Below, one piece after another: positions 17,105 through 24,636 of a stretch of 64,000 bases of DNA. The notes under the pieces are model-generated. The model was not told where the DNA came from and made no database searches. It saw only the letters and a list, made by a program, of their open reading frames with translations. The translations under genes were made by a program, and so were the position numbers. Source of the stretch: Oscillospiraceae bacterium (GTDB lineage Bacteria > Bacillota > Clostridia > Oscillospirales > Oscillospiraceae); contig JAHHRV010000009.1 in assembly GCA_020025595.1 (NCBI GenBank), positions 43,776-107,775 of the forward strand, written 5' to 3'. Positions within the stretch are counted from its first letter, which is position 1, and every line of letters begins with the position of its first letter.

Positions 17105-18112
17105 TCAGTTGGAAACAGTGCTCTTTGCGCCTGCCCGGTCTCTGTACCTGGGGCTTCTGCCCGAACCGCTTTCCTGAATCTTCTTAAATTCCCGGGGAGA
17201 GATTCCGTACTCCTGCTTAAAGGCCCGGTAGAAGGTGGAATAGTCATTGAAGCCCACCTGCTCGTTGATTGTTTCCAGGGCGACACCTCTGCTGATCAGA
17301 TCCTTCGCCGCAATCAGCCGCCGCTGGGTGACGCACCGGTAAAAGCTGGCACCCATTTTCTGGCGGAACAGGTTGGAAATGGTGCTTCCGCTCACATAAA
17401 ACTGCTTTGCAGTGTCTGCAAGGGTCAGGCGCTCGGCATAATGCATCTCCACATAATGCATGACCTGATCCAGCAAATCCGGCGTTTCTGCATACATGGG
17501 CAGGGGTGTGTTCATGGCACAGCGCAGCAGATTGGAAAACAGCAGCATGGTGTTTCCCACCACCACCGCCTCCCAGCCGGGCTTCTTCTGGTCAAATTCC
17601 AGAACGCTGTTGTGGATAAAGTCCCCCAGAAACTCCCAATCGGTGTCGGCAGTTCGCAAAAGGCCCGAGCGGATCTGCATCGGCGGGATTGTGCTGCCGA
17701 AGTTTCTGACCATAATGTCCATAAAACTCTTTGAGATCCACATGACATCCCGGTGATAGGGCTCCGCGGTATTGCTCGGCAGCAGCGGCCGGTGGCTGAC
17801 TCCCGGAGACACCCAGATGATGTCCCCCTTCTGCAGCCGGTAGCGCTGAGCGCCCACCAGATACTCTACGCCGCAGGTATTGCAGCAGTACAGGATTTCG
17901 TAAAAGCTGTGGGAGTGCAGAGAAACCGTGGCATTGGAAAAGGTGCTGTCGTGGTGGGCCTCCACCCGTCCGGCAGACATTTCCAGCTCCTGATAAACCG
18001 TGACGGGGTTATATCCTCCCTCTTGCAGCCGCGTAATGATATTCTGCTGCTCCGCCGGAGAGGTCGGAAAGGACGGCTGTTTCGTCACCTTTTGCAGTTC
18101 AGCTAATTTCAC
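17105..18112 (-). CDS. AraC-family transcriptional regulator
   Basis: A 335-residue protein with an N-terminal cupin sensing domain (HSHSFYEILYCCNTCGVEYL, about 86-105, the metal/sugar-binding barrel) and a C-terminal AraC DNA-binding domain with two HTH motifs (LADTAKQFYVSGSTISNLF, and VGFNDYSTFYRAFKQEYGISP near 290-310). Translation probably starts at a GTG (18112) 7 bases after AAGAGGTG. It diverges from the GPH symporter gene and probably controls it and the creatininase-family gene. The shared 171-bp gap carries repeated TTGCAAT motifs. Confidence 0.9.
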   Translation of the reverse strand: MKLAELQKVTKQPSFPTSPAEQQNIITRLQEGGYNPVTVYQELEMSAGRVEAHHDSTFSNATVSLHSHSFYEILYCCNTCGVEYLVGAQRYRLQKGDIIWVSPGVSHRPLLPSNTAEPYHRDVMWISKSFMDIMVRNFGSTIPPMQIRSGLLRTADTDWEFLGDFIHNSVLEFDQKKPGWEAVVVGNTMLLFSNLLRCAMNTPLPMYAETPDLLDQVMHYVEMHYAERLTLADTAKQFYVSGSTISNLFRQKMGASFYRCVTQRRLIAAKDLISRGVALETINEQVGFNDYSTFYRAFKQEYGISPREFKKIQESGSGRSPRYRDRAGAKSTVSN

Positions 18113-18147
18113 AAAAGCACCTCTTTATTTTTGTTATATATAGATAT

Positions 18148-18176
18148 ATCCTACCACACTCTTAACGGAATTGCAA
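18148..18176 (-). promoter_or_regulatory. Probable promoter of the AraC gene, with TTGCAAT repeats
   Basis: On the minus strand TTGCAA (18171-18176) and TAGGAT (18148-18153, with TGG in front) are 17 bases apart. TTGCAAT on the plus strand recurs at 18171 and 18192, 21 bp apart, and a partial TTGCAT at 18204, so regulator binding is plausible. No convincing promoter for the divergent symporter gene is visible. Confidence 0.5.
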
Positions 18177-18283
18177 TGTTTATTACTTCTTTTGCAATTA
18201 ACTTTGCATTCATTGTTTGGTAACATATGCCCATAGACAAGCGGACACGCGAATCCGCAAAAGAGAAATTGGAGGATAAAACA

Positions 18284-19681
18284 ATGACAAAAGCACCCAA
18301 GAACAGTCTGACTGCGAAGCATTGGTTTGGCTATATGCTTGGTGACTTAGGTGGCTGTATGACCTTTGCTCTGATGGGCTCTATGGTTACCCGTTATTAC
18401 ACCAATGTTCTTCATGTGAACACCGTTGTGCTGGCAGCTCTGCTGCTGGTCTGGAATGTCTGGGACGCAGTGAACGACCCCATGATGGGCGCACTGATGG
18501 ACAAGATGTTCGCAAAGCACGCAAATCCCAAGGGCAAGTTCCGTCCCTGGCTGCTGCGTTCCACCCCCCTGCTGGCAATTACAGCCATCGCCTTCTGGAC
18601 GCTGCCTACTTTCTTTGAAGGCACTGCCATGCTGGTGGTTCTGTTCTTCTGTAAGATTGCTTACGAAGCCTGCTACACCATGTTCAACATTCCCATGGGC
18701 TCCATGCTGTCTGCCATGGCAAACAACGACAGCGAGCGCGCTTCTTTGTCCTCTGCCCGCGGCGTTGGCGGCATGATCGGCAACCTGGTTCCCACCCTGA
18801 TCTTCCCCCAGCTGCTGAAGATGTACGGCGACTCCAACTCCATCGGCTACGCAATCGGCGCCGTGATCTGTGCCGGTGTGGGCTTTGTGCTGTGCCTGAT
18901 GCACTACTTCTGGACTGAAGAGCGCAACACCTGCAACTCCAATGTCAGCGCTGATGACATCAAGTTCACCGATATTCTGAATGTTTTCCGTGTAAACCGT
19001 CCCTTTGTTGCCCTGTGTGTCCACGGCGTTTGCATCTGCACCATGCAGTATGTTTTCCAGACCCTGGGTTCTTATATGTACGCCGATGTTCTGGGTGATG
19101 TCGGTATGATGAGTATGTCCAGCATCGTCTCCATGCCCATGATGATTGCAGTTCTGATCGGCGCACCTCAGCTGGCCAAGAAGATCAGCCTGGAGTCGAT
19201 GATCCGCTACAGCCTGCTGCTCAGCGGCGCACTGTTTGTGGCTCTGTTCGGTATGCATATGTTCATGGATGTTTCCGCAATGGTCCACATGATCGTCAGC
19301 TCCCTGGCTATGAGCTTTGCTATGGTCTCCATTCAGATGCAGTGGGGTCTGGTTGGTGAAGCCATCGACTACAACGAAATGGTCACCGGCAAGCGTACCG
19401 AAGGCTCCATCTACGGCACCTTCAACCTGGCCCGCCGTATGGGTCAGACCGTTGGTAACTCTGCAGCTGTCCTGGCTCTGGGCTGGATCGGCTATGACTC
19501 CGTCGCTGCTGCACAGGGTCTTGTCCAGTCCGCTTCTACCCTGACCGGTATCAAGATTCTGTGTGTTCTGGTTCCCGCCTTCTTCGCCATTGGTTCTTGG
19601 GCTGCTTTCAAGTACATCTGGAATATTACCCCCGAAACCCGGGCTAAAATGGCTGCCATGAAGTCCGGCAACAATGTGTAA
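18284..19681 (+). CDS. GPH-family (glycoside-pentoside-hexuronide) cation symporter
   Basis: A 465-residue membrane protein with twelve predicted transmembrane segments. The motif NDPMMGALMDK near residue 65 and the WGLVGEAIDYNEMVTGKRTEG region near residue 365 are signatures of MelB/XynB-like GPH transporters, which bring in sugars or glucuronides with Na+ or H+. GGAGG lies 8 bases before the ATG at 18284; the frame continues 19 codons upstream without a better site. A hairpin follows the stop and a creatininase-family gene comes next in the same direction, so symporter and enzyme probably serve one substrate (inference). Confidence 0.92.
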   Translation: MTKAPKNSLTAKHWFGYMLGDLGGCMTFALMGSMVTRYYTNVLHVNTVVLAALLLVWNVWDAVNDPMMGALMDKMFAKHANPKGKFRPWLLRSTPLLAITAIAFWTLPTFFEGTAMLVVLFFCKIAYEACYTMFNIPMGSMLSAMANNDSERASLSSARGVGGMIGNLVPTLIFPQLLKMYGDSNSIGYAIGAVICAGVGFVLCLMHYFWTEERNTCNSNVSADDIKFTDILNVFRVNRPFVALCVHGVCICTMQYVFQTLGSYMYADVLGDVGMMSMSSIVSMPMMIAVLIGAPQLAKKISLESMIRYSLLLSGALFVALFGMHMFMDVSAMVHMIVSSLAMSFAMVSIQMQWGLVGEAIDYNEMVTGKRTEGSIYGTFNLARRMGQTVGNSAAVLALGWIGYDSVAAAQGLVQSASTLTGIKILCVLVPAFFAIGSWAAFKYIWNITPETRAKMAAMKSGNNV

Positions 19682-19700
19682 AGAGAATTGATTGTAATCA

Positions 19701-19726
19701 GGCGGCACGGTATATACTGTGCCGCC
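19701..19726 (+). terminator. Hairpin between symporter and creatininase-family gene
   Basis: GGCGGCAC (19701-19708) pairs with GTGCCGCC (19719-19726). It lacks a T-run (CCTTCCCCTT follows), so it may act as an attenuator or mRNA stabiliser rather than as a full terminator. Confidence 0.5.
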
Positions 19727-19752
19727 CCTTCCCCTTGAAAGGAGTTTTTTAC

Positions 19753-20583
19753 TTGCGTACTCGTATTTTAGGAAAAATGCTCAACTCCGAGGTTCAGGAG
19801 TATTTGCAGCATAACGATATCATCATCGTCCCCGTGGGCACCACGGAAATGCACGGCGGTCTGCCTCTCGACAGCGAAACCGTTCTCTCCGAAGCCTTTG
19901 CTCTGAAAATGGCAGAAGCCTGCGACGGTCTGGTCCTCACCGGCCTGCCCTATTTCTACGCCGGCGCTACCGCATCCGGCCGGGGCACCGTTCAGGTCTC
20001 CATCCGTCAGGGCATCGACTATCTGGGTGCCATTGCCCGCAGCCTGCTGCGCCTGGGCTTCAAGCGTCAGGTCTATATCAGCTTCCACGGCCCTGCACAT
20101 ATGACCATCTGCCCCATGGTCCGGGACTTCTACGACGAAACCGGCGTGCCCATTTTGTACATGGATATGATGATGCATATGAACAAGTGCCAGGATCTGT
20201 TCAAGGACTTCTCCTTCTTCCACGATATCACCGTGGGCGGCTACAAAATCATGAACCGTCTGGAGGATGTGCCTCTGGTAACCGGCTTCGGTGAATTCAA
20301 GCAGCAGAGCTGCTCTGCTTTCAGTGATCTGTTTTCTCTGGGCTACCAGAGCGCCGCTGTGGGCTACTGCTTCGGCGAAAACAGCGACCATATGCCCACC
20401 CCCGACATCCCCGACGAGCAAACCCGGAACACCATGGCCGAAAAGGGCGCTCAGCTGATCTGCGATATGGTTGCGCGTATGGATATGCCTCATGTGGTGG
20501 ACCAGCTGCGCAAGCTGGAAGCCTACGGTCTGGAAAACGAGGAAAAGTATCCCTGGATGCCCTCTGCCTGGAACCGGAAATAA
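19753..20583 (+). CDS. Creatininase-family amidohydrolase
   Basis: A 276-residue protein of the creatininase (creatinine amidohydrolase/MftE) superfamily. The metal-binding motif is GTTEMHGGLPLDSET (Glu and His of E-x-H-G as ligands), followed by the GRGTVQVS and SFHGPAHM motifs and a late acidic GENSDHMP region. Members hydrolyse cyclic amides or split peptides using two metal ions. The start is a TTG at 19753, 8 bases after AAAGGAG; the first in-frame ATG is eight codons further on without such a site. It follows the GPH symporter by 71 bases. The true substrate is not readable, and creatinine itself is not implied. Confidence 0.85.
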   Translation: MRTRILGKMLNSEVQEYLQHNDIIIVPVGTTEMHGGLPLDSETVLSEAFALKMAEACDGLVLTGLPYFYAGATASGRGTVQVSIRQGIDYLGAIARSLLRLGFKRQVYISFHGPAHMTICPMVRDFYDETGVPILYMDMMMHMNKCQDLFKDFSFFHDITVGGYKIMNRLEDVPLVTGFGEFKQQSCSAFSDLFSLGYQSAAVGYCFGENSDHMPTPDIPDEQTRNTMAEKGAQLICDMVARMDMPHVVDQLRKLEAYGLENEEKYPWMPSAWNRK

Positions 20584-20663
20584 TCTATGATTCCCTCCTC
20601 CCCCTTGCAGGCCGGTTCCTTCGGGAATCTGCCTGCAGGGCAGGAAAATCCTGGTTTTCCATC

Positions 20664-20692
20664 TTGACAATTCAAAAATAATCGTTTATGAT
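20664..20692 (+). promoter_or_regulatory. SigA-type promoter of the P-type ATPase gene
   Basis: TTGACA (20664-20669), a 17-base spacer and TATGAT (20687-20692). The transcript would start near 20700, at the first base of the riboswitch. Confidence 0.88.
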
Positions 20693-20700
20693 TTAACCAA

Positions 20701-20845
20701 ATTGAGGGAGTAATTCCGTACAGGCTACGCCTGCATGAAGCAACCGTCATATCGGTCTGTATCAGACCCGGGAAGCTGAATGAATGAGACTCATGCACAG
20801 GGATCAACAGATTTTTTGTTGGTTTGTGTGCATGAGTCTTTTTTT
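20701..20845 (+). promoter_or_regulatory. yybP-ykoY-type (Mn2+) riboswitch with terminator
   Basis: The leader starts with TGAG followed by GGAGTAA (20703-20713) and ends its first part with TGAGACTCA (20785-20793). TGAG and CTCA form a short P1 with GGAGUA and UGAGA on the inner sides, matching the yybP-ykoY core (P1-GGAGUA ... GAGA-P1). Inner stems CAGGC/GCCTG (20721-20733) and GGTCTG/CAGACC follow the aptamer plan. A strong terminator, AGACTCATGCACA (20787-20799) with TGTGCATGAGTCT (20827-20839) and T7, begins inside the P1 3' strand. Forming P1 and forming the terminator therefore exclude each other: ligand binding should allow read-through (an ON switch). Known members sense Mn2+ and control exporters, including P-type ATPases. 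Confidence 0.82.
20787..20845 (+). terminator. Riboswitch-controlled intrinsic terminator
   Basis: A 13-bp perfect stem with an inner CAACAGA/TGTTG-type sub-hairpin and T7 directly upstream of the ATPase gene. Its 5' arm overlaps the aptamer's closing stem by 7 bases. Confidence 0.88.
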
Positions 20846-20872
20846 ATGCAAATTATTAAAGGAGAATCAAAA

Positions 20873-23533
20873 ATGAAGCAAGAGTATGTCCAGACTTCTG
20901 AGGATGTTTTGAAGGAACTCGGTGTCACCGCCGATGGCCTTTCCTCCGCAGAAGCCAAAAAGCGACAGGAAAAGTACGGCCCCAACAAGCTCAAGGACGC
21001 TGAAAAGAAAACCATGTTCCAGCGTTTCCTGGATCAGCTGAAGGATCCGATGCTGATCATCCTGATGATCGCCGCTGCTGTTTCTGCCGGCACCACCATT
21101 TTGCACAATGTGCAGAACCCCGAGAACCCCGAAGGCCTCGCCGAGGTGTTCATCATTCTGATCGTCGTTCTGCTGAACGCCATTCTGGGTGTTCTGCAGG
21201 AGTCCAAGGCCGAAGCCGCAATTGAAGCGCTGCAAACCATGACCGCCGCCACCTGTAAGGTGCTGCGCGACGGCAAGCAGGTCAATGTTCTGTCCGAGGA
21301 GCTGGTTCCCGGCGATATCGTGATTCTGGAAGCCGGCGACGCTGTCCCCGCTGACGGCCGTCTGCTGGAATCCGCCAGCCTGAAAATCGAGGAAGCTGCT
21401 CTGACCGGCGAATCCGTCCCCGTCAACAAGGTGGTTGACGCTCTGGGTCTTGCAAAGGGTCAGGAAGATGTTCCTCTGGGCGACCGCAAGAATATGTGCT
21501 ACATGGGCTCCACCATCGTTTACGGTCGTGGTAAGGCTCTGATCACCCGCACCGGTATGGATACCGAGATGGGTAAGATCGCAGGCGCTCTTGCTGCTAC
21601 TGCTGAAGAGCAGACTCCCCTGCAGAGAAAGCTGGACGAACTGGGCAAGACCCTGTCCAAGCTGGTTCTGGGCATCTGCGTATTCATCTTCGCATTCAAT
21701 CTGTTCATGGCCGGTTCTTTTGAACTGAATGTCATTCTGGAAACCTTCATGGTTGCCGTTTCTCTGGCTGTTGCTGCAATTCCCGAAGGCCTGGCTACCG
21801 TTGTTACGGTGGTTCTGTCCATCGGCGTTACCAACATGAGTAAGCGCAATGCCGTCATCCGCCGTCTGACCGCCGTTGAAACTCTGGGCTGTACACAGGT
21901 GATCTGCTCTGATAAGACCGGCACCCTGACCCAGAACAAGATGACCGTGGTGGAGCACATGGGCGAAACCCAGCTGCTGGCTACCGCCATGGCTCTGTGC
22001 TGCGACGCAAACCTGAACGCCGAAGGCCAGGCAGAGGGCGAGCCCACTGAGGCTGCTCTTGTCAACTTTGCAAACAAGGTCGGCCTGCCCAAGGGCGATC
22101 TGGAGAAGGCACAGCCCCGTGTAGATGAGGCTCCCTTCGATTCTTCCCGTAAGATGATGTCCACCATCCACGATCTGGGCAACGGCTTCATCCAGTACAC
22201 CAAGGGTGCTCCCGATGAGATTCTGAAGCGCTGCACCTGCTATCTGGAAAACGGCGAAGCAAAGCCTATGACCGATGCCAAGATGGCTGAAATTCTCAAG
22301 TCCAACAAGGACATGGCCGACAAGGCTCTGCGTGTTCTGGCAGTTGCACAGCGCAGCTGGGCAGAAAAGCCCGCCAACAATGCTCCTGAGTTCCTGGAGC
22401 AGGATCTGATTTTCATCGGTCTGACCGGCATGATCGACCCGGTTCGTCCCGAAGTCAAGTCCGCAATCGAAGAGTGCCGCTCCGCCGGCATCCGTGCCGT
22501 CATGATCACCGGCGACCACAAGGATACCGCCGTTGCCATCGCCAAGGAGCTGGGCATCATCACCGATGCTTCTCAGGCCATCACCGGCGCAGAGCTGGAT
22601 CTGATTCCCGATGACCAGATCAACGAAGCCGTTAAGAAGTATTCCGTCTACGCCCGTGTGCAGCCGGAACACAAGGTCCGTATCGTCAACGCATGGAAGG
22701 CCAACGGTGCCATCACCGCTATGACCGGCGACGGCGTTAACGACGCTCCCTCCATCAAGTCCGCCGATATCGGCGTTGGCATGGGTATCACCGGCACCGA
22801 TGTTACCAAGAATGTTGCAGACATGGTTCTGGCTGACGACAACTTCGCCACCATCGTCACCGCTGTGGGCGAAGGCCGCCGAATCTACGACAACATCCGT
22901 AAGGCAATCCAGTTCCTGCTGGCTTCCAACATGAGTGAGGTTCTGGGCGTGTTCGTCTCCACTCTGATGGGCTTCACCCTGCTGAACCCGGTGCACCTGC
23001 TGTTCATCAACCTGGTTACCGACTGCTTCCCCGCTCTGGCTCTGGGTCTTGAAAAGGCAGAACCCGACACCATGAATCATCCTCCCCGCAGCTCCAAGGA
23101 AGGCATCTTCTCCGGCGGTCTGGGCTTTGATATCGCATACCAGGGCATTCTGGTTACCGTGATCACCATCGCCTCCTACATCATCGGCCACTGCTTTGAA
23201 ATCGGCTACTTTGAGATTCCCCGTGGCATCAGCGAGGACGGCATGACCATGGCCTTCCTGACCATGTCCATGTGTGAAATTTTCCACGCATTCAATATGC
23301 GTTCTCAGCGCAAGTCCATCTTCACCCTGAAGTCCCACAATGTGGTTCTGTGGGGCGCTATGATCGGTTCTCTGCTGCTGACCACCGCTGTTCTGGAAAT
23401 TCCCTTCCTGGCAAATGCCTTTGGCTTTACCCCCATCAGCTGGACCGAGTACGGCGTTGCACTGCTGCTGGCTGTGATGGTTATTCCCATCGTGGAAATC
23501 GTCAAGTTCGTACAGCGCAAGGCTGCTCACTGA
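20873..23533 (+). CDS. P-type II cation ATPase (Ca2+/Mn2+ type)
   Basis: An 886-residue P2-type ATPase with all key motifs: N-terminal cation-ATPase domain, actuator TGES (in EEAALTGESVPV), transmembrane PEGL (VAAIPEGLATVV), phosphorylation site SDKTGTLTQNKM, and hinge TGDGVNDAPSIK. The C-terminal six-helix domain contains NLVTDCFPALALGLEKAEPD. PEGL and NLVTD are typical of Ca2+-type (PMCA/SERCA-like) pumps. Bacterial members export Ca2+ or Mn2+. The upstream Mn2+-type riboswitch points to Mn2+ efflux, perhaps together with Ca2+ (inference). The ATG at 20873 follows AAAGGAG. A long reading frame on the opposite strand is a codon-bias shadow. Confidence 0.95.
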   Translation: MKQEYVQTSEDVLKELGVTADGLSSAEAKKRQEKYGPNKLKDAEKKTMFQRFLDQLKDPMLIILMIAAAVSAGTTILHNVQNPENPEGLAEVFIILIVVLLNAILGVLQESKAEAAIEALQTMTAATCKVLRDGKQVNVLSEELVPGDIVILEAGDAVPADGRLLESASLKIEEAALTGESVPVNKVVDALGLAKGQEDVPLGDRKNMCYMGSTIVYGRGKALITRTGMDTEMGKIAGALAATAEEQTPLQRKLDELGKTLSKLVLGICVFIFAFNLFMAGSFELNVILETFMVAVSLAVAAIPEGLATVVTVVLSIGVTNMSKRNAVIRRLTAVETLGCTQVICSDKTGTLTQNKMTVVEHMGETQLLATAMALCCDANLNAEGQAEGEPTEAALVNFANKVGLPKGDLEKAQPRVDEAPFDSSRKMMSTIHDLGNGFIQYTKGAPDEILKRCTCYLENGEAKPMTDAKMAEILKSNKDMADKALRVLAVAQRSWAEKPANNAPEFLEQDLIFIGLTGMIDPVRPEVKSAIEECRSAGIRAVMITGDHKDTAVAIAKELGIITDASQAITGAELDLIPDDQINEAVKKYSVYARVQPEHKVRIVNAWKANGAITAMTGDGVNDAPSIKSADIGVGMGITGTDVTKNVADMVLADDNFATIVTAVGEGRRIYDNIRKAIQFLLASNMSEVLGVFVSTLMGFTLLNPVHLLFINLVTDCFPALALGLEKAEPDTMNHPPRSSKEGIFSGGLGFDIAYQGILVTVITIASYIIGHCFEIGYFEIPRGISEDGMTMAFLTMSMCEIFHAFNMRSQRKSIFTLKSHNVVLWGAMIGSLLLTTAVLEIPFLANAFGFTPISWTEYGVALLLAVMVIPIVEIVKFVQRKAAH

Positions 23534-23550
23534 TTCGTATAACCCCATTC

Positions 23551-23583
23551 ACCCGGAACTCATACGAGTTCCGGGTGTTTTTT
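23551..23583 (+). terminator. Intrinsic terminator after the P-type ATPase
   Basis: ACCCGGAACTC (23551-23561) pairs with GAGTTCCGGGT (23566-23576), followed by GTTTTTT. Confidence 0.93.
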
Positions 23584-23953
23584 CTGCTCTTCTTCTGCCG
23601 CCCGGGATTTCTCCCCACTGACTTCCCCGCCCTGCATCAAGGTTCCCCCGTGCCAGGCTTCCCTGCACCGGCTGTCCCTGATTTGGATGTACCGGCACCG
23701 GATTTATCTGCGCAGGCTCCCCGGCGGTTCAAACCGGATAAAAATATCCCCCCTGCGAAACCATAGAGGTTACTAAGGCAGTAATTTAGAACAACCTCAA
23801 ATCGGGGATTGTAAGGCAAAAGAAAATACCGAAGATAGCGAAACAAATGCTGTCTTCGGTATTTTTTGTTATAGATTTCAAATTCGCACGTTCGTATTTT
23901 AAAAAAGCCTCCTGTAAAATGAAAACACAATCAAATTACAGGAGGTCAAGACT
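23584..23953. other. Intergenic junction between chromosome and mobile island
   Basis: The first 180 bases are GC-rich (a Pro-rich frame reads through them but lacks a start and ribosome binding site). After about 23760 the sequence turns AT-rich. GAGGTT (23766-23771) and AACCTC (23793-23798) form an inverted pair, GGGGATTG stands at 23804-23811, and a terminator-like hairpin follows at 23823. No gene is supported here. The composition change suggests the left boundary of the island lies near 23760-23810. Confidence 0.45.
23823..23867 (+). terminator. Terminator-like hairpin upstream of TnpV
   Basis: AAAATACCGAAGA (23823-23835) pairs with TCTTCGGTATTTT (23853-23865), with T6 overlapping the 3' arm. 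It may isolate the island from chromosomal read-through. Confidence 0.8.
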
Positions 23954-24328
23954 GTGGAACAGACTTTATTTGAACAGAATGGCGGCACTTACACCCAACA
24001 GGGTGATTACCTACTACCAAACGTTAAACTACCCGACCAGCCGGAGTCCGAGATCGGCATCTGGGGCAATCGCCGCAGACAATTCCTCAAGCAGAATCAT
24101 CGGATTAAGTATTACAATATGCTCACCCAGTGTACCCTATATCCGCACCTTGCTGATATTGAACAGCAAGCACAGGTAATGTTTGACAGATTAGTTTATC
24201 AGCTTTCCAAAAAAGATGGTGTCACGGAAAAGCTCAAGGCTGAAAATCAAATGCTGTGGGTTCAGCGAATGAAGAATATTCGAAACCGGGCGACGGAAAT
24301 CGTCAATGCCGAACTGATCTACACATAA
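23954..24328 (+). CDS. tnpV: Transposon-encoded protein TnpV
   Basis: A 124-residue protein closely matching the TnpV family of Tn4451-like and related Firmicute elements. It shows the N-terminal LFEQNGGTY, the conserved GDYLLPN, the central IGIWGNRRRQFLKQ and the C-terminal AENQMLWVQRMKNIRNRA. Its function is unknown; it is carried as an accessory gene by many mobile elements and is not needed for excision in Tn4451 as far as I recall. Translation starts at a GTG (23954) 8 bases after GGAGG. A second copy lies at the right edge of the window (63665). About 300 bases without a gene follow, containing only weak hairpins. Confidence 0.93.
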   Translation: MEQTLFEQNGGTYTQQGDYLLPNVKLPDQPESEIGIWGNRRRQFLKQNHRIKYYNMLTQCTLYPHLADIEQQAQVMFDRLVYQLSKKDGVTEKLKAENQMLWVQRMKNIRNRATEIVNAELIYT

Positions 24329-24531
24329 CCATATGTTAGAGAGTAATCTTTGCAGACTATCTCTGATTTTTTGACAGTGAAGGAAGAATAGCAAGCAAAA
24401 ACCTTTAACGAAAAAGATATTCTGGCTTTCTAACTCTTATGTCAGGAAATTGATATCATCATAATGAGGTGATACCCTTGATTATCAGCGAATCCGTCAA
24501 GGGACGGCACAATAAATATTTCCGTTAAAGA

Positions 24532-24571
24532 GCCCCTACCTATGTCGATTGGCACAGGTGGGGGCACCTTT
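24532..24571 (-). terminator. Hairpin ending the helicase transcript
   Basis: GCCCCTACCT (24532-24541) pairs with AGGTGGGGGC (24556-24565) with one mismatch. On the minus strand TCTTTAACGG follows the stem, a weak T-run. Nothing else with support is seen in the 24329-24636 gap. Confidence 0.55.
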
Positions 24572-24636
24572 GATTCATCTGGTGATTTGGTTTTCAATGC
24601 TATCCTCAGCATTTTGGATTTGGACCGCATTACAAT

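Noticed and set aside
20867..23548. 893-codon open frame on the minus strand
   Set aside because: It is the exact antisense of the P-type ATPase, rich in Gly, His, Gln and Asp, with no domain and no ribosome binding site.
23350..23766. Pro-rich frame after the P-type ATPase
   Set aside because: It starts inside the ATPase gene in another register, crosses its terminator and has no start signal.
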